Made by a program: the position numbers and the translations under genes. Below, piece after piece: positions 33,901 to 43,946 of a stretch of 64,000 nt of DNA (positions are counted from its first letter, which is position 1; each line of letters starts with the position of its first letter). The DNA is from Dryas octopetala (Eukaryota > Streptophyta > Magnoliopsida > Rosales > Rosaceae), in NCBI GenBank assembly GCA_963921425.1, contig OY992835.1, positions 10,106,001 through 10,170,000 of the forward strand, read 5' to 3'. The notes beneath the pieces are model-generated. The model was not told the origin of the DNA. It saw nothing but the letters and a program-made list of their open reading frames with translations, and did no database searches.

Positions 33901-34591
33901 CAATGTTTAACCATGATGATAATGAATCCAATGAAAAATATTCTTCAATTTACTAATTATATGTATTGGGCAGCTAAAAGTGTGATTATGTTACAGTATA
34001 TTGATTTACCAAGAAGGATAGTTTTCCACTACGATCTGCAATTTACGAAGCACCCATACAAGGCCCCTTTTACTCATCTCTGGTGTTGAACCAAAACCAC
34101 TAACAGAGAGGCCAGCACTGGTACAATGACGAATTGATGTTTCCTACACATACAAACAAAAGCCAGGAACAACTTCTCATATATAAAGCTTTAATTTCAG
34201 ATGGATGACACTTAACAAATTTATAAGATGAAAAATCCAAAACCTGTAAACGTTTCATCAAGGACCCAATTGTTGCTTTGCCATCTGGGCCTAAGTCATA
34301 TGATCTGATTGAGAAGTTCTGTTGAAAAACAAGCCCACCCTGCACCAATCTTCCACCAAACATGTCATAAACAGTATCAAGCTTTCTGGCTTCCAAGTTC
34401 ATGTTATGTTCTTCTTTCGATGAGGCACTGATAACATTGCTTTTGGGGAGGCCCTTGGCATGAACCTTAGGAGCTGCAGGTGCAGAATGTAGGCCATTGC
34501 TTAATAAGTTTGTTCCTCCATAACAGGTTGATTTATTTGTCCAAGCAAGCTTTGGCATGAAGAATGTTGGTGCAGCTAAAGTAAGTACCAT
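30953..34591 (-). CDS. FATB: FatB-type acyl-ACP thioesterase, six exons, copy B
   Basis: This is the inverted paralogue of copy A. Exons on the minus strand: 34591-34244, 34143-34010, 33014-32898, 32634-32454, 32208-32140, 31237-30953, all with GT-AG introns and the same exon lengths, giving 377 residues. By eye there are about 11 amino-acid differences from copy A (roughly 97% identity), including LAWTNKS for LAWKNKS, KPIFGDS for KPVLGDS, DVNQ for DFNQ, and four changes near the C-terminus. The catalytic Asp, Asn, His, Glu and Cys positions are unchanged. Like copy A it lacks the hydrophobic N-terminal segment of standard FatB. Intron 4 is enlarged by a local duplication but its splice sites are kept. 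No frame break was seen, so both copies could be expressed. Confidence 0.88.
32262..32450. repeat. Local duplications in FatB copy B intron 4
   Basis: The phrase TGAATGTTTCAACATCC recurs three times, joined by A-rich runs, and part of the neighbouring TATATGTCAGATAGTGTTGC stretch is doubled. Arm A has a single copy, so intron 4 is 245 bp here against 113 bp. One repeat includes a copy of the exon-border sequence TTAAGCATAAAT. Confidence 0.8.
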
Positions 34592-34932
34592 TGTGGTGGT
34601 GATCAAAAGTAAGTACTATATATTTGATGGAATGCCCCGTCTCAGTTGCTGCAATGATTTGCCAAAAAAATATTAAAAGTAACTACTATTTTTGGTTGAC
34701 TAGAGCTTGTTGGCATTAGAAAAGTAAGTACATAATCTGTATGTTTTATGAGAAGTACTAGTACATAATATATGCATGTGATCGAACCTCAATGAATGTT
34801 AAAGAGGAACCATGTAGGGAAGAAATGTATTTCATACCTGGTTTTGAAGTTATGGGAATTACAGCTAGTATTGACTAATGAGGCAACAAACTTATATGAG
34901 TGTTGAGGTGAGATCGGATGACCTAGAGACTT

Positions 34933-35699
34933 AGTTTAGGCTTGTTTACAACTGCACAGTTAGTATCTACATACAAATTTCGTTTATTGATCTGTTTAGG
35001 ACGGTGACTTAGAGACTTAGATTATTAGGTGAATAAATATAGCCTTGCAATTCATGAATAAATATAGCCTTGCAATTTATTAGGTGAATAAATATATTCA
35101 TTCCAGTTTAATTAAGGGTGCCACTATTTGGACCCAATTTTTTTAGGATGGTGACTTAGAGACTTAGATTATTAGGTGAACAGATAGGGCCTTGCAATTC
35201 ATGAATTCATTCATTTTAGTTTAATTAAGGTTGCCGCTATTCAGACCCAAGTTTTTTATCAACAGCCCCAACGTACTTTTTATACCCACCTTCATTTTAA
35301 AAAATGTTAAAACTTATTAGTACACCCAATTTGTTTTCCTAAACTATCCTTACTAAAACCTAACAACTAAACCCAACAACTAAACCCATCAATTCTACTA
35401 AACACACCCAAACCCAACACCATCACCATCACCACTACCCCCCAACCCCAACGACATCACCACTAGATTCAGCCCCTGCAGCCGCCGTCCCTGCAATTCG
35501 TATTATCATCAAGCCTTTACTAGATTCTTAATCATAAGCTACGTTGGGCATCTGAGTAGCCTACAATTTTAGTCAACAAATACAACCATTCGTTCGTGAC
35601 GGAAGTGGAAGGAACTGGTCGTTAAAGAAGTTTGTAGATGTGGACGAAGATTCTGCAGCCACGCTTTTACAAAGTTGGGTATGATTTTGATTTACAATT
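34933..35699 (+). repeat. E block, copy 2
   Basis: Direct repeat of 24,490-25,225, with its own version of the internal 115-bp doublet plus a small extra duplication near 35,045-35,100. It begins directly at the outer edge of the inverted FatB arm. Confidence 0.85.
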
Positions 35700-36240
35700 G
35701 AGTTTCTAACTTCTGACCACTAAGTCAAAACTCAAACACTCCTCCACCTAAACTAACTTCATTTCTTGTTCATTTAGTGACATATAAAATATTTATAAGG
35801 TTTTACCTACTTTACTCCAGCAAATATAAGTATTTTTGTACCTAACCCTGGTCACTAGCTTTTTAGTTTCACGCTTCCCAGCTGCCATCTTTCTCCTAAT
35901 GCTCTTACAATTTCTGCATCCTCATTTTTTTTTTTGTTTCATCTATAATATATCTTTTTTTTTGCCAATCATCTATAGCAAGATTATTCTTACTAGAGTA
36001 CATATATTGGCCAATCTTCCTTTTTTTTTTTTTTGCCAATCATCTATACTTATTTTTGGCCAATCATTTATAAATTGACAAGAGTTAGGTAGAAAATTAC
36101 TTATATTTGTTAGAATAAAGTAAGTGAAACCTTATAAATAAATTATATGTCACTAAATGAAGATGAAACTAGTGAAGTTAGTTCAGGTGGAGGAGTGCTT
36201 GAGTTTCAATTTGGTGGTAAGCAGTTCAAAACTCAATGTA
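35700..36240. mobile_element. Foldback MITE inserted at the E block edge
   Basis: The left arm (35,700-35,850, starting TGAGTTTCTAACTTCTGACC) and right arm (36,070-36,237) are inverted copies. The centre is a T-rich stretch with near-repeats of TTTGCCAATCATCTATA. It is absent after the matching E block copy 1 (25,225). The target duplication is unclear. Confidence 0.6.
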
Positions 36241-36587
36241 GCCACATTCCTAAAATTTGTTATTGAATAAGATAATGTCCACCTTTATCCGAAAATACCC
36301 CTACCAGTATGTCATGTCAACAACAAATGCCACGTCAGCATTGTCCATGTGGCACTTAACAGTTTTTTGGATGGAAATTTTGACATAAGTGCTAATTTGT
36401 AAGTTTTTTATAGTTGATGAATGTATTTGTAATGTTTTATAGATAATGGACCAATTTGAAATACCCCCTATAGTTGGTGGGTGCATTTTATAATTGAGCC
36501 AATTTTTAATTTAGATGTTTGTCCTTCATAGTTAATTTACATTAAGATAAAATTAGAAATTAATATTTCATTAAATTGATGGGTCTA
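36241..36587. other. AT-rich repeat-like DNA, unclassified
   Basis: Phrases such as CCACGTCAGCATTGTCC and GGACCAATTTGAAATACC are of the kind found in foldback MITEs, but no paired ends were identified. Confidence 0.35.
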
Positions 36588-36805
36588 CTGATAAAAAAAC
36601 TTGGGTCCAAATAGCGGGACCCTTTAATTTATTGTCACCAAAGAGTAACATTTCGAATTTGAATTTTAAATTTCGACAAAAACGATGAAAATTATTATCA
36701 AAATACGAAATTTTCAATGAAAGTTTACCATATGTTTATTTAACATATTATCTATTACATTAATAAATAAAAAAACATTGAAGAAACCAAATTATAGGGT
36801 AGGTT
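36588..36805 (+). repeat. Direct repeat containing a hAT left end (copy at 37,986-38,205)
   Basis: Both copies share the flank AAACTTGGGT, the target duplication ATTGTCAC and the first 160 bp or so of the hAT element. Because the flank is included, this is a segmental duplication rather than two insertions. Only the second copy leads into a complete element. Confidence 0.8.
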
Positions 36806-37985
36806 AATTTTAGGGAAAATGTTAGCAAAATGACTATAACTATACCCCTATTTTTAGTTAAGGATCCCGTTTTCACTTTGCTTCAATCAAAGACTATTAT
36901 TTTTCAAGTGCTTCAATCAAGGATATTCCGTCAATTCTGTCAAAACTTCCATTAAAATTGATCACGTGAGGGATACATGACCAATTTATAAGGGCAAAAA
37001 AGTATTTTCTCATAAAAAAAATAAAACTAAATAAATTTAAACAAATTTAAAAACAAAACAAAAAATTCCCTCCATCTCCCTCCATGTCCCACCCTCGCCA
37101 CCCCCTGCACCATGTCGACCCAACACTCCCCCCACCTTGCCCAGCCCCACCCCGGCCCTCCCCTCCCCTCCTCTCTCTTGTCTCTCATATCTCGGCCTCT
37201 CACCCTTTTTAAATAAGGTGTATACTCATCTCTCATCTAAGATACTGTCATGTGTTTAAAAAGTTAACCATGAGTTAACTCAGAAATATTTTCTTTTCTT
37301 TTTTTTTCTTTTTTTCCCCAAACCCGGTTCCCACTTTCTCCTCTTTTTTTTTTTTTTTTCTTCTTCTCCTTTCTCTCCATCTCCACTAAACTTGCTATTC
37401 CTGCAACCGAATAAATTAAAGTAAGTCCATCATACTTTAGCTAAATCAATAAGCAAAAAAGAAACCCAAATGGTCCATCCTAGTGAAAGCTATAATCACA
37501 ACACATATTTTGTAGTAAACAAATAAAAAAGGAAAATGGAAGAAGATAACTAAAGCTGACCGGCACGTACACCAATAACTTACCTATAAGGCCATGGCCT
37601 CGCTTCCTTATCAAAGCAAGAATAACATCACCCAAAGCTGAAAGAGAAAGATTTATGGCCCTTCCCTCATCAAGTGTTAGTCAGCGTGGTGCGAGGGAGA
37701 TAAAGCAGGGGAGAGAGAGAGAGAGAGGCTGCGGGAGAGGGTGGTTAACTGGTTTAGGTGGTCGGCGTCGGCGAGTTGGGCTGGGGATGGAGGTGCAGAG
37801 AGAGAAGGGAGAAGGAAAAAAAAAAGAGAAAAGGGGAAGTGGGAAGTGGGAACCGGGTTTTGGGGGGAAAAAAGAAATAATAAAATATTTTTAGATTAAC
37901 TCATGGTTAGTTTTTTAAACACATGACAGTATTTTAGATGAGAGGTGAGCATACACCTTAGTTAAAGAAGGTGAGCAAAACTGCT
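36806..37985. mobile_element. Interval with foldback element at about 37,205-37,978
   Basis: 36,812 has a GGGAAAATGTTAGC end like the two Mutator-like foldback elements of the D block, followed by about 200 bp of similar phrases and then C-rich low-complexity DNA. At 37,205-37,285 and 37,893-37,978 two stretches are inverted copies (ACTGTCATGTGTTTAAA and complement), bounding a roughly 770-bp foldback element with a G-rich centre. No coding was recognised. Confidence 0.5.
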
Positions 37986-38035
37986 CTAAAAAAACTTGGG
38001 TTCAAATAGTACGGCACCCTTTAATTAATTGTCAC

Positions 38036-39061
38036 CAAGGAGTAAAATTTTGAATTTGAATTTTAAATTTCGACAAAAACGATGAAAACTATTATCAAAA
38101 TACAAAAATTTTAAATGAAAGTTTACCATATGTTTATTTAACATATTATCTACAACATTGATAAAAAAACATTGAAAAAATCAAATTATATAGTAGGTTT
38201 CATGTGATATAAGATGAATATAATGCGTGCTAGAGGCAAATACTGTTAAATAAAATTAGTATAATGAATAAATGAAATTAGTATATTTTTTATACTCTAT
38301 AATCTATACACTCAATCATATATACTCTATGTATCCTAATAATGTTTATACTACACTAAACCCTATATATTATATATTCTTAGGATATGGTATAAGATAT
38401 TAGCGTTTAGGCCCTCTAATGTATTTTTAATTATTTTTTATATAGAAATGTATTAGGTTTAGAGTTTAGAATTTAAAAACAACTAAACGAAATCCCAAAA
38501 AAGCCAAACCAAACCTCAAACGAAACCTCAAACCATTTTCTTTACTTTCCAATTGCTCAAACGCCCCAAATGCCAATAAACCCTAAACCCTTTTTTTTTT
38601 TTTCTTTCCTTTCTTTTCCTTAATTCCTTTCTTTTTTTCTTTCCTTTTCCTTTTCCTTCCTTTCCCAATCATTTCTCTCTCCCAGACCACTGTCGCAGAC
38701 TCGCATCTCTTCTCTCTCCTCCCTCTCCCTCCCCAATCTCTTCCTCCTTCCTCCTTTCTCCTTCGTCAATCTCCCTCTCTTCCTCCTCTCCCTCCCCGAT
38801 CTTTTCTATCTCCCATATCTATTCTCTCTCTTCTCTCTCCTCCCTCCCAAATCACCCTTTGACTCTTTCTTCAATCTGTAGCCCTCCGGCGACGGCTGGC
38901 GAAGAGGCCAGCTCGCCTCTTCCTCCCCCTCTAGCTCCCTCTAGTCTCCGCCTCCCCAACTCGAGCCGAAAGTTTTGCCGAAATTGTCAAAATTTGAACG
39001 AAAATTTTTTTGTTTGGTGTTAAAATTTTCATACCCCTAAAAAACGAAATTTTACTCCTTG
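38036..39061 (-). mobile_element. hAT-type non-autonomous element, 1,026 bp
   Basis: The ends are CAAGGAGTAAAAT and ATTTTACTCCTTG, perfect 13-bp inverted repeats. The 8 bp ATTGTCAC lies directly on both sides (38,028-38,035 and 39,062-39,069). The body matches the element at 55,987-57,325 in reverse orientation and is rich in A/T and C/T runs. No transposase. Confidence 0.85.
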
Positions 39062-39570
39062 ATTGTCACTTACATTTATGCACACACTTGATTAAACTAA
39101 AAATTATTTCTTCTTGAATTTGAATTAAATATATAGGAATCATTGACTTTTGCATAAAAATATGGATTTAAATAAAAGTCCATTAATGAACAAGTACTGT
39201 CACCATATTTTCTTAATCAAACTCACCTAATACCCCTTCTTTCTTGAGAGCACATTTGCTCACCACCTTAATTTGGTGGTGAGCATCACCACCCCTTTAA
39301 ATGGTTGTCATGTGTCATATACAGTACCTATGGTTAACTAAAGTTCAATATTTAAATTAATATATTCAAATGTTATTATAATTAGAGATTAAAAAATGAA
39401 AATACCTAAGTACCCAATGGCAGAACCCCACCCCCACCCCCTGCCATCTTTCCAGCAGCTCATCTTTAACGCCAGCGTCGCCAAACTCTGGACGACGGCT
39501 GACCACCACTCTTCCCTCTCTTTTTCTCTTTCTCCTCCTTTTTCCTTCTATCTTATTTCTTTTTCTCCTC

Positions 39571-39586
39571 CACACACACACACACA

Positions 39587-39638
<52 letters not shown>
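39571..39638. repeat. (CA)n(CT)n microsatellite
   Basis: About ten CA units run directly into about 24 CT units. The matching place in D copy 1 (near 26,220) has no such expansion. Confidence 0.95.
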
Positions 39639-39641
<3 letters not shown>

Positions 39642-40033
39642 GTTTTGAAGTCAAGGTTTATTCAAATGATTAGTGCAAGTAGCAATTTTTTTTCCTTTTC
39701 AACCATCAAACCCATCATACTTGTTTGTCCCATCATCATTTTGGGGTTTAAACGACGGACGGCAGGTTGCCGGCGTTGAGAAAGAATCAGTTTGGGCATG
39801 CTTGTCGGTGTGGCTTACGGAACCTTCCCAGCATTGAGTGATGATGGCAATGATGGACCTTGTAGATCGACGTCATCTGATCATGATCGGGCCGGCAGTG
39901 ATGTGCAAAGGTGGAGAGCATTTCCAACTACTCAAAATTTATGCAAGTGTTACAAAATCTAATACTAATAACACATTATTCCAAACATATCTAAATCTCA
40001 CACAATCAAAACGACTAAAAGGAAAAAAATGAA

Positions 40034-40687
40034 GGGAAAATTTTAGCTAAATGACTCAAACTATACCTCATGTCTCTATTCAGGATATAAACTTCACTTT
40101 GTGTCAACTGAGGACTGAAGCTTTCATTTTTTGTCAATAAGAACCCTGTTTGTTTTCAGTTTTTATCTCAACTTAATTTAGCCCGACTTTGGACCCATCG
40201 AACATCCACCAAATTTAGCAAACTTATACTGGGTTTAAAGTTATGCATCTCCTCTTTACAATCATATAAAGATCACTCAAATCGGACATCTACAACTCCA
40301 GAAAATTGGCCCCAAACTAGAGTATCTGAAACTGTCCATACAGACCTCTGGGAAAATATCTGGAAAATTGGACAGTTTCGGGTACCCTAGTTTGAAGCTA
40401 ATTATCTGGAGTTGTAGAGGTCCAATTTGGGTGATCTTTATATGGTTATAAAGAGGAGAAGCATATCTTTAAACTCAGTATAAGTTTTCTGAAATAAAAA
40501 ATCAGAATAGGTTTAATGGGCTCAACATTAAGCCAAAGTTGAGATAAAAACTAAAATAAAAAAATAAAAAATAAGGTCCTTAATTGACACAAAATGAAAA
40601 TTTAAGTCCACAGTTGACACAAAGTGAAATTCATATCTTAAATAGAGACATAAGGTATAATTGGAATCCTTTAACTAAAATTTTCCC
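40034..40687. mobile_element. Mutator-like foldback element, D copy 2
   Basis: Starts GGGAAAATTTTAGC. The 9-bp duplications are AAAAATGAA (40,025-40,033) and GAAAATGAA (40,688-40,696), one change apart. It sits at the same place as 26,638-27,269. Confidence 0.85.
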
Positions 40688-41711
40688 GAAAATGAATACA
40701 AAGTAAAGAAAATTAAACAATTGCATACCTACTAACACAACAAAAATCACAGATAAAACAAAAAGAAAAAGAACAAAAGAATTGTAAAACTAACTGCAAC
40801 TACACAACAATAAATTCTTAAACATTTAACACAAGTGTAACTCTTTCACACAACCTATTGCATGGTATTAAATAAAAGAAAACGAGAGCAACGATTACGT
40901 TGTGGCGAGGGATCAGCCACACTTTGGTTGCGGGTGGGGCGTGCTCAGCAATTGATTAAAACAAAGGAGATCAGGCCTTGTGTAATTATTATTCATTGCT
41001 CCATCATTCTCATACCTCAAAAGTCAAAATGCTTTATTGATTGGTTTATCATTTTCCTTACAAGAGTTATTGACATGAATTATTGCTACACTAAATTTAT
41101 TGAGGTCTATAAATTGAAAACAACCCACTACAAGAATAATATGAATTAGAGGCAGAAAACATTCGCCCCTGAAATTAATAGTAAGGGCAGAAAATCGCCT
41201 CTTAATAGCATAGGGGTGGTGGGAGTGGCGGAAATTGTAAACGCCCAATTGCAGGTGTCGGTAATAAATGTTAGGGGTGGATGTCACAATCTATCCGCCC
41301 CAAAACTAATAGGGGTGGATATTTTTCTGACGCTATCATTATGTATAAGACGCGTATTTCAAAACTCATGGGCATATAATATTTGCCCTTACTTTATTCG
41401 AAAATTAATTAGAGGCAAATAACAACCACTCCAAATTAATTTTAAAAAATTATTAGGGCAATTTAGCATCTGACCTTAATTAATTTTCTAATAAAATAAG
41501 AGGCACTTAAAATTCATCACTATTATTATTAAAAATAATCTTGACAAATATCCGAATAATATATATATATTTTTCCATATATAAGAGGCGTAAATTTGGG
41601 TGGTAGCACTGACAGAGGTCCAAGGAAATAAGGAAGAGGTCCCATAAATTTGAACTTCATGGGGAATAAAGAAGAGGGTGGTAGCACTGACAAAATCTTA
41701 CAAAATTTTAA
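40688..41711 (+). mobile_element. Flank, then CACTA-like element end at 41,126
   Basis: Second copy of the stretch described at 27,270-28,310. The CACTACAAGAATAATATG end lies at 41,126. No transposase. Confidence 0.4.
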
Positions 41712-41758
41712 GGAAAAATTTGAGCAAAAGTACGTGACATTACCACTTATTCACTATT

Positions 41759-41775
41759 GAAGATGCAACATTCAA
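41759..41775. repeat. LINE target-site duplication, left
   Basis: The 17 bp GAAGATGCAACATTCAA is repeated exactly at 48,232-48,248. Confidence 0.95.
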
Positions 41776-42388
41776 TTTTAGTTACCGTCTCTCTCTCTAG
41801 AGCAGAGCTTCTCTCTCTAGTTTGTTATGAGATTTTCCCGCGCTGCAATGGCGTTGTTTGGCTCGTGAGCTTTGTCTTATACCATCTAGTTGCATTGATC
41901 CTCTACATTTCTCCCATTTTCATCTTCCTGATCTCCTTTGCTTCTTGCTGCTGGATCTTCAGGTTCTCTCTTTCCCTGACTCTTTTCCTGGTCTGTTTGG
42001 CTTATTTGCGTGACTTTGGTGTAATTGTGGAGAAGTTGATTATGGTGATTGACTGCGATGGAATTGTTCATACTTCTTGTGATTAGAGAACTAGGGATTG
42101 TTGCTTAGTTCTCTTTCTTTAATTCGATTACTGGATTTTTGTGTGGCGATAAGTGTCGTCGGTTTTGAGCTATCTGTTTGATCTATTTGTTTGCGATCGT
42201 CTTCGCTCTATTTGTTTTGGTGAATTTCTTTTGTTTTGGTGAAATACAAAGGTGTTGTCATCTTTTGTTTTTGAGCTCTGGAGTTGGTTGATTGAGATCG
42301 TATTGGTGTGTTTGGGAAGTGTTTGTTGCTTTGTCGCTGTGAGGTTTGGTGTGTTCTTGTGTTGTGTTTGGTTGTAGTTTTGGTGGTT

Positions 42389-43946
42389 ATGGCCTCGAGT
42401 TCTTCTTTGCGGTCTCGTGATCCCTCTGATTTTAGTAGTTTTGAAGAGGATGAATATGTGTGTTTGGCTGCTGCAGTTATAGCTGAAAAAATACCTAATC
42501 GAGGCTCTGTTATTCATATTCTGTTAAATGCTTGGAAGGAGTTTGGAGATATTAAAATGGTGGGGGTTAAAGATAGGTTGTTCTCCATTACTTGTCCTAA
42601 TTAATGAAAAAGTGGCAGAAAGAATTCTAAGGGGTGGACCTTGGTCTGTCAAAGGCTATTGTGTGAGCATTGTTCGGTGGCCAGACCATTTGGCAATTGG
42701 TGATTTGTGTTTTTCTGAAGTTCCTTATTGGATTCAAATTACTAACTTGCCAAGGGGTCTGATGACTAAGAATGTGGCCCAGAAATTTGGGGAACGGTTG
42801 GGCACTGTTTTGGAGATTGAAGATCCTAAATTGTATCCAAGGGGTCTTTTAAGAGTCAGGGTGTTGATGGATGTTACTAAGGCTTTGATTAGTGAGTTGT
42901 GGGTTCCAGATGGTATTCATGGGGATTTTAAGATCAAATTCAGATATGAAAGACTTTCTGATTTCTGTTACAACTGTGGCAAGCTTGGCCATTGTTTGGC
43001 AGATTGTGAGGATGAAATTGTGAAGGATGATCTTGGACGTTTGAGATTCTCTGAAAAGTTACGAACTGTGACAGCTCCAAATATTAATCTATTGTTCAAG
43101 AAAAAGGAGGAGAGGAAGAAAGATTTATGGAAGAGCTTGGGATCAGTTAAAGTTTTGGAGAAGGCTCCTCTGGTGGAGCAGTTTTTGGATCTTAGCGAGG
43201 AATTACAGGTGATAAAAAATAAGGTGTGTCAGCAGGTACAGACTTCTGATCAGAAACAAGGGGCAAATATACTGAAGCCTGTGGGGGTTGTTGTCTCTCC
43301 AAGCTGTCAGCTCCTGGATGATATTGAGCAAATTACTCAATCTGATCCCTCTGTTTTGTTACACCATCAACAGGGTGCTGTCTTTACAGCTACTCATACT
43401 TTGAGAGTGGAATCTAACTCTCAGTTCACTAATTCTGTTGAAACCTCATCTGTAGGTCAGTTTGGAAAATTGGAGGTTGTTTTACCTTTTCCTGAATCTA
43501 TTGTTTCTGATAAGCCTTCTATGGTGGATTTGCCTCTGGTGGTTAGTACCCCTGCTTCTGATCAATTGCCTCCTCCCAGTTTTGATGAAAATATGTCTGA
43601 TAAGATAGAAACTGTGGTTACTCTTACTCAAATTTTTAGAACTTTGGGGTTTAAGAGATTAGGGGAGGATGATTTGAATTATCAGACTTTGAAAAAGCAG
43701 AAACTTGGTGATGATGTTCTTAAGCTCCATCCTCATAGTGGTTGTCGTTTACCTATGATTGCTTCTGGTTCAGGTGGGAAACGAAGAGGTCGACCAAGAA
43801 AAAAGAAAGTTGTTTCTCCTGTTGTTGATAATTTAGATGTTTCTGGTGCTATAGGCATGCTCAATGCTTCTTCCTTCCAGGATTGTTCGTCTTCTTTCAC
43901 TGAGGGTTGTGGTGGCTGGCCTAATGCAGCCACCCAATCTCCATGA
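42389..43946 (+). CDS. LINE ORF1, gag-like RNA-binding protein with zinc knuckle
   Basis: In plant L1 elements ORF1 binds the element RNA. The natural start appears to be ATG 42,389 (MASSSSLRSRDPSDFSS), whose frame ends at 42,604. The main frame then runs open to 43,946 and contains the DUF4283-like RILRGGPWSVKGYCVSIVRW and YWIQITNLPRG, then a CCHC knuckle CYNCGKLGHCLADC (about 42,967-43,008), then a long Ser/Pro/Gln-rich tail with an AT-hook-like KRRGRPRKKK near the end. The two frames meet at about 42,590-42,604, which is a single frame change. An ATG at 42,528 would give a 472-residue product lacking the normal N-terminus. The stop overlaps the ORF2 start (ATGA), which suggests coupled reinitiation. 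Confidence 0.85.

Larger units (their letters stand above)
28850..34926 (-). repeat. Right arm of large inverted duplication
   Basis: Reverse complement of 10,529-15,908. It keeps the CACTA terminus and the original 3' flank of the FatB gene (30,878-30,952), which arm A has lost, so this arm better preserves the ancestral order. Confidence 0.85.

Noticed and set aside
41757-42086. 109-residue hydrophobic frame before LINE ORF1
   Set aside because: It begins inside the target duplication and lies in the LINE 5' UTR, so it cannot be a conserved gene.
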